DNA of 64,000 nucleotides from Kribbella antiqua (GTDB lineage Bacteria; Actinomycetota; Actinomycetes; Propionibacteriales; Kribbellaceae), in the NCBI RefSeq assembly GCF_004345665.1, contig NZ_SLWR01000016.1:62001-126000 (forward strand). Reading direction: 5' to 3'. The notes under the pieces are model-generated. The model did not search any database, was not told where the DNA came from, and saw nothing but the letters and a program-made list of their open reading frames with translations. Position 1 is the stretch's first letter. Each line of letters begins with the position of its first letter. Of the stretch, positions 47,492-55,386 are shown one piece after another. The position numbers and the translations under genes are program-made.

Positions 47492-47845
47492 ATGCTTGGG
47501 CGGTTCACGGTGCGACCGGCCGACGACGGATCGGACAGATTCGGCGTCTGGGACGGCGCGGTCAACGGGTGGCGGGCGATCGGGATCGGCGACGAGACGG
47601 AGGCGCACCGGATAGCCAGCGATCTCGACGTCCAGTACGACGCTCACGGTCCACGCCCGGCAGACGCCGTACGGCGGGTGGAGCCGGCCCAGCCGGTGCA
47701 GCGGGCCCAGTGGCAGGACGGCGAACTCGACGTCTGGATCCGCGACAACGGCCAATGGCTCGGCCGCGTCCGCGACGAGAACGGCCGCGTCACCTGGATC
47801 CCCGGTACCGAACTCCGCCCAGCCGGCAACGCCGAGTCCGGCTGA
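47492..47845 (+). CDS. Small SOS-controlled hypothetical protein of the mobile element
   Basis: A 117-residue protein, MLGRFTVRPADDGSDRFGVWDGAVNGWR at the start, with WIRDNGQWLGRVRDENGRVTW near the C-terminus. The latter looks like a small beta-barrel repeat with tryptophans, so ligand or nucleic-acid contact is possible, but no family is recognised. It is the first gene next to the integrase and has its own perfect LexA-type box, so it is likely induced by DNA damage along with element excision. It could be an excision or maintenance factor (inference). Confidence 0.7.
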   Translation: MLGRFTVRPADDGSDRFGVWDGAVNGWRAIGIGDETEAHRIASDLDVQYDAHGPRPADAVRRVEPAQPVQRAQWQDGELDVWIRDNGQWLGRVRDENGRVTWIPGTELRPAGNAESG

Positions 47846-47939
47846 GGTAGGACACAATTGCGAGCACTGCCGCGCCCGGGGCCTATGCGCCGTCGACAAC
47901 CCCGCCCACCACAAGGCCCTTCCAGTTCACCGTCGTCCG

Positions 47940-47966
47940 GCTCAGCCAAGTTAATCCTCGCTGAGC
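47940..47966 (+). terminator. Hairpin with 7-bp stem after the SOS-controlled gene
   Basis: GCTCAGC and GCTGAGC pair perfectly around a 13-base loop, followed by TTT. It lies about 95 bases after the stop of the SOS-controlled gene and could end its transcript. It is weak, as the U-run is only three bases. Confidence 0.35.
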
Positions 47967-48073
47967 TTTGCCGCATCCGCGTCGTCGCGATCGCACGCTC
48001 GCACTGACCAATACACCGGTCGCCACATCGAGTTTTCGCAAGGCCGCTGCGACCAAAGTGCAGATCGACCGAA

Positions 48074-48256
48074 GCAGCGGCGGGTCGACTTCGCCGACGA
48101 CCAGGCCGCGTTTCGGCGAACGCCTCCAAAAGCGACGACGGTCCAGGGGAGTGGCTGCCGATCAACCGCGGCTACCGCTGCACCTACGTGCTTCGGTACG
48201 TACAGGTGGCACGCAAGTATGCGCTCCCAATCACCGCGGCCGATCGCGATGCCTGA
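48074..48256 (+). pseudogene. C-terminal remnant of an HNH/DUF1524 endonuclease
   Basis: Frames on the plus strand from about 48074 spell RVDFADDQAAF, then, after a frame jump near 48107, VSANASKSDDGPGEWLPINRGYRCTYVLRYVQVARKYALPITAAD to a stop at 48254-48256. This matches the conserved end of secreted HNH nucleases with DUF1524 (asparagine-lysine-trp-leu-pro pattern and the YRCTYV cysteine strand). The catalytic His-Asn-His region and the N-terminus are gone, so it is non-functional. Confidence 0.6.
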
Positions 48257-48456
48257 TCACCCATTCCTGCGCGTAGCCGCTCTAAGAGTCTTGGCGCCCG
48301 CAGTCCGCCCTCTCTGGCGAATGCGACGAGGCGGCGGGGTGGTGCGGGTCCGCTAACGGATCAGCTCGGGGATCGATCTAGCTGGAGAGGGGCGAGGAAC
48401 GCCTACGGCTGGAGCTTGGGTGGCCAGGTTGCGGGCGCACATACCGAGGGGGCGCG

Positions 48457-49200
48457 ATGGAGAGTTCACTGGCGACGTATGAGCGCCGTACTGGTTGGCC
48501 GCTGACTGTCGCGGCGGTGGTGTTTCTGGTCGTTTATGCCTGGCCGATCCTGGATCCAGGCATCTCGGCTGACCTGTCGCGCGCGTGCTCGGTGGCCAAC
48601 GTGACCATCTGGGCGATGTTCGCCATCGACTACGTCGTCCGGCTCGGCTTAGCAACCAGCAAGCCCCGCTTCGTCCGTGCCCACATCGGCGATCTGTTGG
48701 TCCTCGCGCTCCCGCTGCTGCGACCGTTGCGGGCCTTGCGCGTGGTGACGGCCATTGCACGAATAGACCGGGCGTCGGCGTCACTGCGAGTCCAGATATT
48801 GAGTTACGTCATCGGAGCAGTCGTCCTGCTCGCCCTGGTCGCCGCCGTTGCGGTGCTCGACGCCGAGCGAGGCAGCGCGGGTGCCAACATCACGTCGTTC
48901 AGCGATGCGTTGTGGTGGGCAGCCGCCACCATCACCACCGTCGGGTACGGCGACACCTTCCCGACGACAGCAGAGGGCCGGCTCGTCGCTGTGGCGCTGA
49001 TGATCGCCGGCATAGCACTACTCGGCACGATCACTGCCTCGTTGGCCGCCTGGTTCCTCGAGCACGTGCAGACCGTCGAGCAGGCCAGCTCAGAGAGCCA
49101 GGCTGAGCTGGCTGAGTTGACAGCTGAGGTCAGAGCACTGCGTGCGCAGCTGTCCACGAACGACAGAATGGGATCGTCGTCGCCCGAAACGACGGAGTAG
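48457..49200 (+). CDS. Voltage-gated-type potassium channel
   Basis: A 247-residue six-helix ion channel: S1-S4-like helices (LTVAAVVFLVVYAWPIL, ACSVANVTIWAMFAIDYVVRLG, LRPLRALRVVTAIARI with regularly spaced Arg), a pore helix and the selectivity filter TITTVGYGDTFPTT, then S6 (VAVALMIAGIALLGTITASLAAW) and a C-terminal coiled coil (ELAELTAEVRALRAQL). It is full length, in contrast to its decayed neighbours, and is probably accessory cargo of the mobile element. Confidence 0.88.
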   Translation: MESSLATYERRTGWPLTVAAVVFLVVYAWPILDPGISADLSRACSVANVTIWAMFAIDYVVRLGLATSKPRFVRAHIGDLLVLALPLLRPLRALRVVTAIARIDRASASLRVQILSYVIGAVVLLALVAAVAVLDAERGSAGANITSFSDALWWAAATITTVGYGDTFPTTAEGRLVAVALMIAGIALLGTITASLAAWFLEHVQTVEQASSESQAELAELTAEVRALRAQLSTNDRMGSSSPETTE

Positions 49201-49224
49201 ATGCGCCCAGCGGACAACAATCGA

Positions 49225-49626
49225 TCAACGGCTGTCCCGCGGGCGATCGCCTGTCTCCTGAGCCATAACGACCCGACCATTCATCACTGACTGTGAGAGC
49301 GGATGACCGACGCGCTGGCATGCCGGACCGAGCTCTCGGTCGATGGCGCCACCAGTGGGTGCGGGGCATCCAGGTGAGCTGGCCTTGAACCGCGGAAGCC
49401 GAAGCTGGCGGGGACGCCGAGGTTGCGTCCCGCCGAGTGGTGGAAGTTGGTCGATCGGTGGGGGCGGCTGCGGCCAGCTCCGCCGAGTCGCAACGTGGCG
49501 ATAGAGCCGATGGAGCGCTGCATGGAAGATCTGTGCGGTCGATTCATCGGAATCGAAGGCCGACCAGGGAAGGGCGATCGACAGGGTGACCGCGCGATAT
49601 CCGCCGCCGGTGAAGGAGTTGCACAT
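49225..49626 (-). CDS. Possible small protein of unknown function (weak)
   Basis: The minus strand has a 133-codon frame starting MCNSFTGGGYRAVTLSIALPWSAF with a Trp/His-rich middle and a Pro-rich tail. The first 55 residues look protein-like (SIALPWSAFDSDESTAQ, ALHRLYRHVATRR); the rest resembles random frame composition. No ribosome binding site stands out, and the gene would face the next gene's start. The 464-base gap 49201-49664 holds nothing stronger. Confidence 0.3.
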   Translation of the reverse strand: MCNSFTGGGYRAVTLSIALPWSAFDSDESTAQIFHAALHRLYRHVATRRSWPQPPPPIDQLPPLGGTQPRRPRQLRLPRFKASSPGCPAPTGGAIDRELGPACQRVGHPLSQSVMNGRVVMAQETGDRPRDSR

Positions 49627-49664
49627 CGGCGCGGTCCTCAACCCAGACCCACGGCTCCAGCAGT

Positions 49665-50087
49665 GTGACCTTCGCGCTGGTCGGTGGGTTGGTGGTCGGC
49701 GCCTTCTTCGGCGCGGGGATGACCTACAGCCTGAATAGACAGCGCCGCAGTGAACGACGTGCGCTCGGCAACGTCCGCCAACAGGATTGGAAGGCCGCAC
49801 GCCGGGCCGCTGCCCGCGGGGCCGTCCCGGCTGACCCCGCGGTCCGTGCAGCCGCCGCCCGGCTGGCGGTGGACCAGCTCAGCAGCCTTCGCCGGCGCCG
49901 CAAGCTGATCGTGATTGTGTTCGGTGTGAACCTGGTCATCGCCGTGGTTAACCTGTTTGTCAACCCGTCCTTGTGGTGCGCCGTACTGGCGATCTGTTGG
50001 ACACTGGGTGTGGCGGGGCAGTGGTACCTTCAACGCCGCCTCCGCCACCGAGTCAATCTCCTGACCGACGACACCCACGACGGTTAG
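49665..50087 (+). CDS. Small membrane protein, unknown function
   Basis: A 140-residue protein with an N-terminal hydrophobic segment (ALVGGLVVGAFFGAGMTY), a basic helical middle ([26 protein letters not shown]) and a C-terminal helix pair (LIVIVFGVNLVIAVVNLFV, WCAVLAICWTLGVAG) ending in Arg-rich residues. It starts GTG. Probably a three-helix inner-membrane protein; no family recognised. Similar small membrane genes are common in conjugative elements. Confidence 0.65.
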   Translation: MTFALVGGLVVGAFFGAGMTYSLNRQRRSERRALGNVRQQDWKAARRAAARGAVPADPAVRAAAARLAVDQLSSLRRRRKLIVIVFGVNLVIAVVNLFVNPSLWCAVLAICWTLGVAGQWYLQRRLRHRVNLLTDDTHDG

Positions 50088-50385
50088 CTTGCGCGCGCGG
50101 AGTCGTCGAGCAGGCGGACTGGTGGTCGGTTTGATGAGAGAAGGGGCTCAGATCTGCCAGGACGGCCATCCAGGCCACGCGAAGCGAGGACATGCCGGCC
50201 AACTTCAAATCCGCTGATAATCGGGTCGTCTGTAGCGATGCCACGCAGGTCGCGACGATGACAAAGTAGACGTATGCCGCGGTGTGTCGCCAAGCGGGCG
50301 CTCACACGTGATTGTGTCGTCGGCGCGCTGGGTGATCACCATCAGGCCGGTAGCAGCACAAGCAACGCTGGCCGAGCTAGAGCCC
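50088..50385. other. Gene-poor gap in the accessory region
   Basis: No convincing gene is seen here. Short minus-strand frames (for example from 50244) have the composition of noncoding sequence. This matches the decayed character of the 47.8-51.9 kb zone. Confidence 0.5.
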
Positions 50386-50921
50386 TCACCAGCCTGACTC
50401 GGGTCCGTGATAGGTAACGCCGTGCCGTCGGCAAGCATCTGCTAGAGCCTGATCAGCTGCCTGGAGTTGGGCACGATCGATGATCATGACCTCAGCGAAA
50501 TGGCGGAAGCCTGAAGGCGCCGGATCGGCGCGAGAATCGACCAGAACGAATGGGAACGGTCCACCTGATCTTGGCCCGATTGCCCACACAAGTTGACGTG
50601 CCCAGCGCTGGAACAACAGGTGCCGCAGGTCAGCCCAGGCCACGGCTTCGCGGCGATCGCCCCGGTACATCCACACCAAGTGCTTGCCGTCGTGACAAGC
50701 TGGCTTGTTGCGCACACCTTGGCCCACCACTGCGCACGGAGGAGCCCAGCGAGCGCGAGCGCGACGCCGAATACCACCAGGCCGAGGGTCTCGACCGCGA
50801 TCCCGACTGCGATGACGACAAGCCCGCTCGACGAGGGCACGACAGTTCCTCGCCAAGTCCCCCGTGCAGAGGCCGAGACAAGGTTCACACCAGGCCCGGC
50901 GTCGTCGCGTCGAGCGCTCAT
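50386..50921 (-). pseudogene. Frameshifted membrane/PH-like protein gene
   Basis: Reading from the ATG at 50921 (MSARRDDAGPGVNLVSAS) gives two membrane helices (GLVVIAVGIAVETLGLVVFGVALALAGLLRAQWW). Near 50700 the frame must change to continue as HDGKHLVWMYRGDRREAVAW, LVWAIGPRSGGPFPFVLVD and FAEVMIIDRAQLQ to the stop at 50386. The combined protein of about 178 residues would be a two-helix membrane protein with a cytoplasmic PH-like domain. One indel explains both halves; a sequencing error is possible. Confidence 0.55.
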
Positions 50922-51080
50922 GGAGCAACTATGCCGCCAGACCCGGACGGCTGCGCCGACGCGGCGAGTGCGGCAACCGGTTCCGCTCCCAGGCACATGC
51001 CTGCCATCATTCGGGAGTGAGCACAGACCGGCGCGCGGGATCGTTGTTGGCTGACGGTGCGGCCCGGCCACTGTTGGCGG

Positions 51081-51317
51081 GTGAGCCTGGCCATCCGGCT
51101 CGGGACAGTAGCGGCAATCCTCGCCACCGGCACGGTCGCCCTGATCTCCACCGCGATGCAAGACGACTACCCGATCAGTGACCCGCTCACGATGATCGCG
51201 CTGTACGCGGTGCTGTGGTGGTTGGGCATCGTCCGGCCCGCGGTCTGGATGTCACCCGACGAGCAATCGCCCGAGAGAACGTCGTTTCGGCCAAGCCCGG
51301 CTCCTTCGGAGTGGTGA
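51081..51317 (+). CDS. Small two-helix membrane protein
   Basis: A 78-residue product (GTG at 51081) with helices AIRLGTVAAILATGTVALIS and TMIALYAVLWWLGIVRPAVW, and a short acidic tail. Length and composition are coding-like, but no family is known. It is on the mobile element and may be a transfer-associated or host-interacting membrane peptide. Confidence 0.5.
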   Translation: MSLAIRLGTVAAILATGTVALISTAMQDDYPISDPLTMIALYAVLWWLGIVRPAVWMSPDEQSPERTSFRPSPAPSEW

Positions 51318-51816
51318 TCAGTCGGCGAGCTGGTCGCCCTTGCATCGCTTTGGCCTTGCACAAACCCAAGATCGCCCAGTGGGCCGGCCAGCGAACACGC
51401 GAGGACCGCGCGGCCGACCTGCTCACCTACTGGGCACAGACCCCGCCATCGAGCAATCGAGGCGAGGCCGCCGAGAACCTGTACACGGAGACCCCGGAAA
51501 GCCGGACCAGGGAGTGTTGTCGACATCGTGGCCGCCGCCGGGCTGGCTGTCGCCCTCACCATTCCGGCCCTACTCCTGGCCTGGCCCCACAACCCTCTAG
51601 TGGCTCTGGCTAGTCGCCGGGCTCGCCATGGTCATTGTTATCGCGCTGTTCGCCATGACTCGACAGGCAAGAAATGCGTTTCGGCGGGATCGCTGAGGCC
51701 CCACAGGGTCGGCTTCGGATTGGTGTCAGGGGATCGCGGGGCCCCGCTGCCCGGGATCGACTGATCAGTCTTCAGCTGCCGCCGACCCTGGCGCGGGAGC
51801 CTACGCCGGTGACGAC
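51318..51816. other. Decayed region with membrane-protein fragments
   Basis: No intact gene is evident. Plus-strand frames carry fragments such as AAAGLAVALTIPALLLAWPH (about 51530-51590) and, one frame over, WLVAGLAMVIVIALFAM to a stop at 51694-51696, which together would be a small two-helix protein broken by an indel. The remainder has no clear coding signal. Confidence 0.4.
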
Positions 51817-51840
51817 TCCCTGATGTTCGGATCCAGGTTC
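51817..51840 (+). repeat. Conserved intergenic motif, copy A
   Basis: Copy A of a 24-25-base motif with core ATCCAGGTTC, located 33 bases upstream of the first toprim-type gene. It aligns with copies at 52814, 53202 and 55273. Possible operator, promoter element or duplication scar. Confidence 0.6.
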
Positions 51841-51872
51841 CGCGCTGGCGGTGGCGAGGCGACCGTCGAGGT

Positions 51873-52783
51873 GTGAATGTTCCATCGGTGTCAAAGGCGG
51901 AGCGTCGACGGCTGTTGGAGGCGAACCTGGCCGCGACCCGGTTCTTCCGCAGGGAACTGTTGCGCGCAGATCGTGGTTGGGCGGCGCGGTACCTGGAGGC
52001 GCGAGGCGCAAGGCGCGTGTTGACTCCTGAGTCTCGGTGGGCACTCGGGTATGCGCCGGACTCGTGGTCGCGGCTTGTCGATCATTTGCGATCGCGTGGC
52101 TTCGAGTTCCAGACCCTCGAGCTGGCTGGTCTGGCGATGAGAACCGCTGAGGGGCAGATCGTCGATCGGTTTCGGGATCAGTTGATGCTGATGTCGCGGG
52201 ACGAGGGCTTGGACCCGGTCGGGTTCGTTGGTTTTCGGGACGGCGCGCGGCCGTTCTACACGACGACAGCGGTGACGCCGGTGCATCGTCGATCGAAGGT
52301 CCTGCTTGGCGTTGATGAGCAACTGGATCTGCTGTCCGGCGGTGCGATTCCTGTTCTCGTCGATGATCCGATGGACGCCGTCGCGGTCGAGAAGGTGAGC
52401 CGCCTCTCGCTTATAGGTGGGTCGGGATCCCATTGTGTGGTTCGTTGTTGTCGGCGGCGCAGGCGAGAATGCTCGGTCGTCATTCCGCCGCTGAGACAGT
52501 GATCGTCGTATTGAGTGACGCTCGCGAAGGGCAGCGCGCGGCCGCTGGGTATCTGGCTGATCTCTCGCGGTTCTTCAGGCGAGTCCATGCGGTCGAACTG
52601 CCGGCTGGTCAGACGCTGGCGGCGCTCCATCTGCCGGAGGACGGGGATCAGCAGTTGCAGGACGTGCTGCTCGCCACCCGACCGCTTGCCGACTATCGAT
52701 ATCCGTCGCAGCAGGCCACGACGGCGCACGCGCTGGAGCTGTTGTCAGATCCAGATCGTCCAGGGCCTTCACCTGATCTCTGA
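51873..52783 (+). pseudogene. DnaG-core/toprim protein copy 1, frameshifted and lacking catalytic acids
   Basis: Residues 1-180 in one frame (RRLLEANLAATRFFRRELLRA, ARYLEARGARRVL, LGYAPDSWSRLVDHLRSRGF, DRFRDQLMLMSRDEG, VLLGVDEQLDLL, IPVLVDDPMDAVAVEK) continue in another frame near 52410 (RWVGIPLCGSLLSAAQARML, VIVVLSDAREGQ, LADLSRFFRRVHAVELPAG) to 52783. It is homologous to copies 2 and 3 nearby. The toprim Glu is Asp (VDDPMDA for VEGxxDA), and the DxD motif is gone (LSDAREG), so it is degenerate besides being frameshifted. Confidence 0.7.
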
Positions 52784-52813
52784 TTCTGCGCGCACGTGGA
52801 CTGGACGGAGCAG

Positions 52814-52837
52814 TCCTGGATCCTCTCATCCAGGTTC
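52814..52837 (+). repeat. Conserved intergenic motif, copy B
   Basis: Copy B, ending CATCCAGGTTCT, 34 bases upstream of the ATG at 52871. It is the least similar copy in the middle, with the left TCCTGGAT and the right arm conserved. Confidence 0.55.
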
Positions 52838-52870
52838 TGTTCTTCGACTGCCGAGGTGATCGTCGAGATC

Positions 52871-53182
52871 ATGAGTGAAACGAGATCTGCGGGCGGCGAT
52901 ACCGATGAAGATCGGCCAGGAGCGGAGACGAAGCAACCACTGCCCGTCTGGTCCGTGCGTCGGGCTATCGAGTTGCTCGACGACGCCATAGATCGGATGG
53001 GTGAGCAGCTCGCGCGTTCGGCGGGACTCATGTCGGTCGGATCGAACAGGTCGTCCATCGACGAGTCGTCATCCGGCGCGAAGCAGCGCAGCTGGAGAGC
53101 CAACGCGGCGAGCTCAGCTTCGTCTGAGGCCGACGCTCTGCTGTATGAGTCATCGGCTTCGTACGAGCGGGAGATGCCGTGA
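52871..53182 (+). CDS. Hypothetical protein between toprim copies 1 and 2
   Basis: A 103-residue acidic, serine-rich protein (MSETRSAGGDTDEDRPGAETK..., then helix VWSVRRAIELLDDAIDRMGEQLARS, and a Ser-rich tail). No family is recognised. It begins soon after motif copy B and ends 19 bases before motif copy C, so it is framed by these motifs. An in-frame GTG upstream at 52796 would add 25 residues. It may be a small partner of the toprim proteins. Confidence 0.55.
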   Translation: MSETRSAGGDTDEDRPGAETKQPLPVWSVRRAIELLDDAIDRMGEQLARSAGLMSVGSNRSSIDESSSGAKQRSWRANAASSASSEADALLYESSASYEREMP

Positions 53183-53201
53183 CTGCGGAATGCCGCGGAT
53201 G

Positions 53202-53226
53202 TCCTTGATCTCGTGATCACGGTTCT
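53202..53226 (+). repeat. Conserved intergenic motif, copy C
   Basis: Copy C (starts TCCTTGAT, ends GGTTCT) differs from copy D at five of 25 positions. It lies 60 bases before the toprim copy 2 start. Confidence 0.55.
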
Positions 53227-53286
53227 GGCAAGGCCTTGGTGAGGAGATCTTCGAGGTCGTGAGGTTCTACGGCTTCGGAGGGATTC

Positions 53287-54201
53287 ATGAGTGACCCGGG
53301 TTTTGCTGTGTCGGTGGAGGAGCGGCGGCGGTTGCTGGAGGCAAACGTTGCGGCGAGTCAGTTCTTTCGCCGGGAGTTGCTTCGGGCAACGGGTGGATGG
53401 CCGCTGCGGTATCTGACCGATCAGGGTGCGAGAGAGGTTCTGAGTACCGAGTCCATTTGGAAGATCGGTTATGCGCCGGATTCGTGGACTCGGTTGGTTG
53501 ATCATCTGCGGGAGCAGGGTTTCAGCTACGGCACGCTGGTGCGGGCTGGGTTGGTGGAGTGGACCGATGAGGGTGAGGCAGTCGATCGGTATCGCGATCA
53601 GTTGATGTTGGTCGCTCGTGACCAACGTTCGGCGCCGGTCGGGTTCATTGGCATCGGACCAGACGGTCAGGCGAGGTCGGTGACTCCGACGACGGCGATT
53701 CATCGTCCGTCGAACGTGCTGGTTGGTGTGGACGAGCAGCGGGTGCTGCTCGGTGATGGTGCGGTGCCGATCATTGTTGACGATCCGATGGATGCGATCG
53801 CGATCTCAAAGGTCAGCCGCCAGGCTCGAGGTCGGTGGGCTGGGATCCCGGTGTGTGGTGCCGGGTTGTCGACGGCGCAGGCGAGGATTCTGAGCGGGGC
53901 CAGTGTTACCGACACTGCCGTGGTCGTGCTGTCCGGTGGTGATGCGGAGCGACGGCAGACCGCTGGGTATCTGCTGGATCTGGCGTTCTTCTTCGATCGT
54001 GTGCGAGTCATCGGTCTGCCGCCGGGGCAGACGCCGGCGTCGCTGTATCTCACCAAGAACGGTCCTCAGCAGCTGCGCGAGGCGTTGGAGACATCGCGTC
54101 CGCTGGCTGACTACCGCTCCAGGCGGTACGTGGCCGTAACGCGTCGGTTGAGGACTCCGGATGCAGATCCAGATCCACCGGCCCGGGGACCGGGGCTGTG
54201 A
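53287..54201 (+). CDS. DnaG-core/toprim protein copy 2, degenerate active site
   Basis: A 304-residue protein with the same architecture as copies 1 and 3: a DnaG-type N-terminal core (RRRLLEANVAASQFFRRELL, IWKIGYAPDSWTRLVDHLREQGF, YRDQLMLVARDQR) and a toprim segment (AVPIIVDDPMDAIAISK, VVVLSGGDAERRQ). In toprim, Asp replaces the metal-binding Glu (VDDPMDA), and the DxD motif has become SGGD. It has no zinc finger and no helicase-binding domain. It is probably a catalytically inactive paralogue; it may bind copy 3 or DNA. It ends inside copy 3. Confidence 0.75.
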   Translation: MSDPGFAVSVEERRRLLEANVAASQFFRRELLRATGGWPLRYLTDQGAREVLSTESIWKIGYAPDSWTRLVDHLREQGFSYGTLVRAGLVEWTDEGEAVDRYRDQLMLVARDQRSAPVGFIGIGPDGQARSVTPTTAIHRPSNVLVGVDEQRVLLGDGAVPIIVDDPMDAIAISKVSRQARGRWAGIPVCGAGLSTAQARILSGASVTDTAVVVLSGGDAERRQTAGYLLDLAFFFDRVRVIGLPPGQTPASLYLTKNGPQQLREALETSRPLADYRSRRYVAVTRRLRTPDADPDPPARGPGL

Positions 54202-55279
54202 TGTGTCCGAGCACGCGCAACTCATCCGGGTGCACGAGGTCGCGGCAACGTTCTATCGGCGAGAACTCATCAACACACCCGACGGCTGGGCCGCTCAGCA
54301 CCTGAGGGATCGCAAGCTGGACGGCGTTCTCGCGCCAGGGTCGCCGTGGCGGGTGGGCTATGCCCCGGATGGGTGGTCGCGGCTGGTTGGCTACCTGCGG
54401 CGGCAGGGCTTCGACGACAAGGTTCTGCTGGATGCCGGACTGGCTTCGCCGACGAGGAACGGGTATCTCATCGACCGTTTCCGTGATCGGATCATGTTCG
54501 TTGCCTGTGACATCGACCTGCATCTGGTCGGGTTTGTCGGCAGAGCTCGCGGCGACCGGGTGCGCTACCTGAACACGCCGACCACGGCGATCTACAGGAA
54601 GTCGCATGCGTTGGTCGGTCTCGATGCGCAGCGCGATCGGCTTGCTTCGGGCGCCGTTCCGGTGATTGTCGAGGGAGTGCCGGATGCGCTCGCCGTTGGC
54701 CAGCTGGGTGCGAACTGGGCAGGGGTTTCGGTGTGCGGTACGGCGATCACGCGCCAACAGGCGCAGGTGGTCAGGCGGCACGCAACGACCGACGCGGTCA
54801 TCGTCGCGCTCGACGGTGACTTCGCTGGCAAGACGGGTGCTGTCCGGAGTCTCGACGCCTTGTCCGCGGTGTTCGACCAGGTGCTCGTCGCGGACCTGCC
54901 GGCCACACTGGATCCGGCATCCGTCTTCGAGAAAGATCCGGACCGTCTGCTAGCTGCCTTGAGTGCGCCGCGTCCGCTGGTCGACCTGGCGATCGAGATG
55001 GAGCTGGCGCGCTGGGATCGCGTCCGCGATCACATCAGTGGGCAGGTGAACGCCGTACGAGCCGTGGCGCCACTCGTCTCACGACTTCCAGCCAACCGTG
55101 TCGCCAGCGAGATCGCCAGATTGTCGAGGGCGCTGCGACTGGACTCGGACATCGTGTCGCGCGAGGTACTCGCGGCTGTCGGCCTGCGGACCGAGCAACG
55201 GCAAGTTCGGCGTCGGGCCAGCCGGAGCGCTGATGCCGCGGATGCAGCAGCCGATCCGGACTGTTCCTGGAGTCCTTGA
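54161..55279 (+). CDS. DnaG-core/toprim protein copy 3, catalytic residues intact
   Basis: A 372-residue primase-like protein. The DnaG core (FYRRELINTPDGWAAQHLRD, WRVGYAPDGWSRLVGYLRRQGF, LIDRFRDRIMFVACDID) and the TPTTAIYRKSHALVGLD strand are followed by toprim with VIVEGVPDALAVGQL (catalytic Glu) and VIVALDGDFAGKTGAV (DxD). A C-terminal helical region (about 265-372) could bind a helicase. No zinc finger is present. It overlaps copy 2 by 41 bases. The element probably uses it for replication or lagging-strand priming after transfer. Confidence 0.82.
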   Translation: MQIQIHRPGDRGCDVSEHAQLIRVHEVAATFYRRELINTPDGWAAQHLRDRKLDGVLAPGSPWRVGYAPDGWSRLVGYLRRQGFDDKVLLDAGLASPTRNGYLIDRFRDRIMFVACDIDLHLVGFVGRARGDRVRYLNTPTTAIYRKSHALVGLDAQRDRLASGAVPVIVEGVPDALAVGQLGANWAGVSVCGTAITRQQAQVVRRHATTDAVIVALDGDFAGKTGAVRSLDALSAVFDQVLVADLPATLDPASVFEKDPDRLLAALSAPRPLVDLAIEMELARWDRVRDHISGQVNAVRAVAPLVSRLPANRVASEIARLSRALRLDSDIVSREVLAAVGLRTEQRQVRRRASRSADAADAAADPDCSWSP

Positions 55280-55297
55280 TTTCGGAATCCAGGTTCT
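55273..55297 (+). repeat. Conserved intergenic motif, copy D
   Basis: Copy D (TCCTTGAT...GAATCCAGGTTCT) overlaps the stop codon of toprim copy 3 (TGA at 55277-55279). It lies 89 bases before the likely start of the next gene (55387). Confidence 0.55.
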
Positions 55298-55386
55298 TGC
55301 CCGTGGCAATGGCCAGCAGATTTGTGTCACCGCAGTACGACGAGGGGCACCTGGCAGCTCCTCCTTCCCCGAGACGGAGTCAATCG

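Noticed and set aside
52380-52440. Programmed ribosomal frameshift in the first toprim copy
   Set aside because: No slippery heptamer precedes the frame change (CGCCTCTCGCTTATAGG), and the homologous second copy needs none, so a mutation or sequencing error is more likely.
52693-53703. 336-codon minus-strand frame over the second toprim gene
   Set aside because: It is opposite conserved plus-strand toprim sequence and has no recognisable domain.
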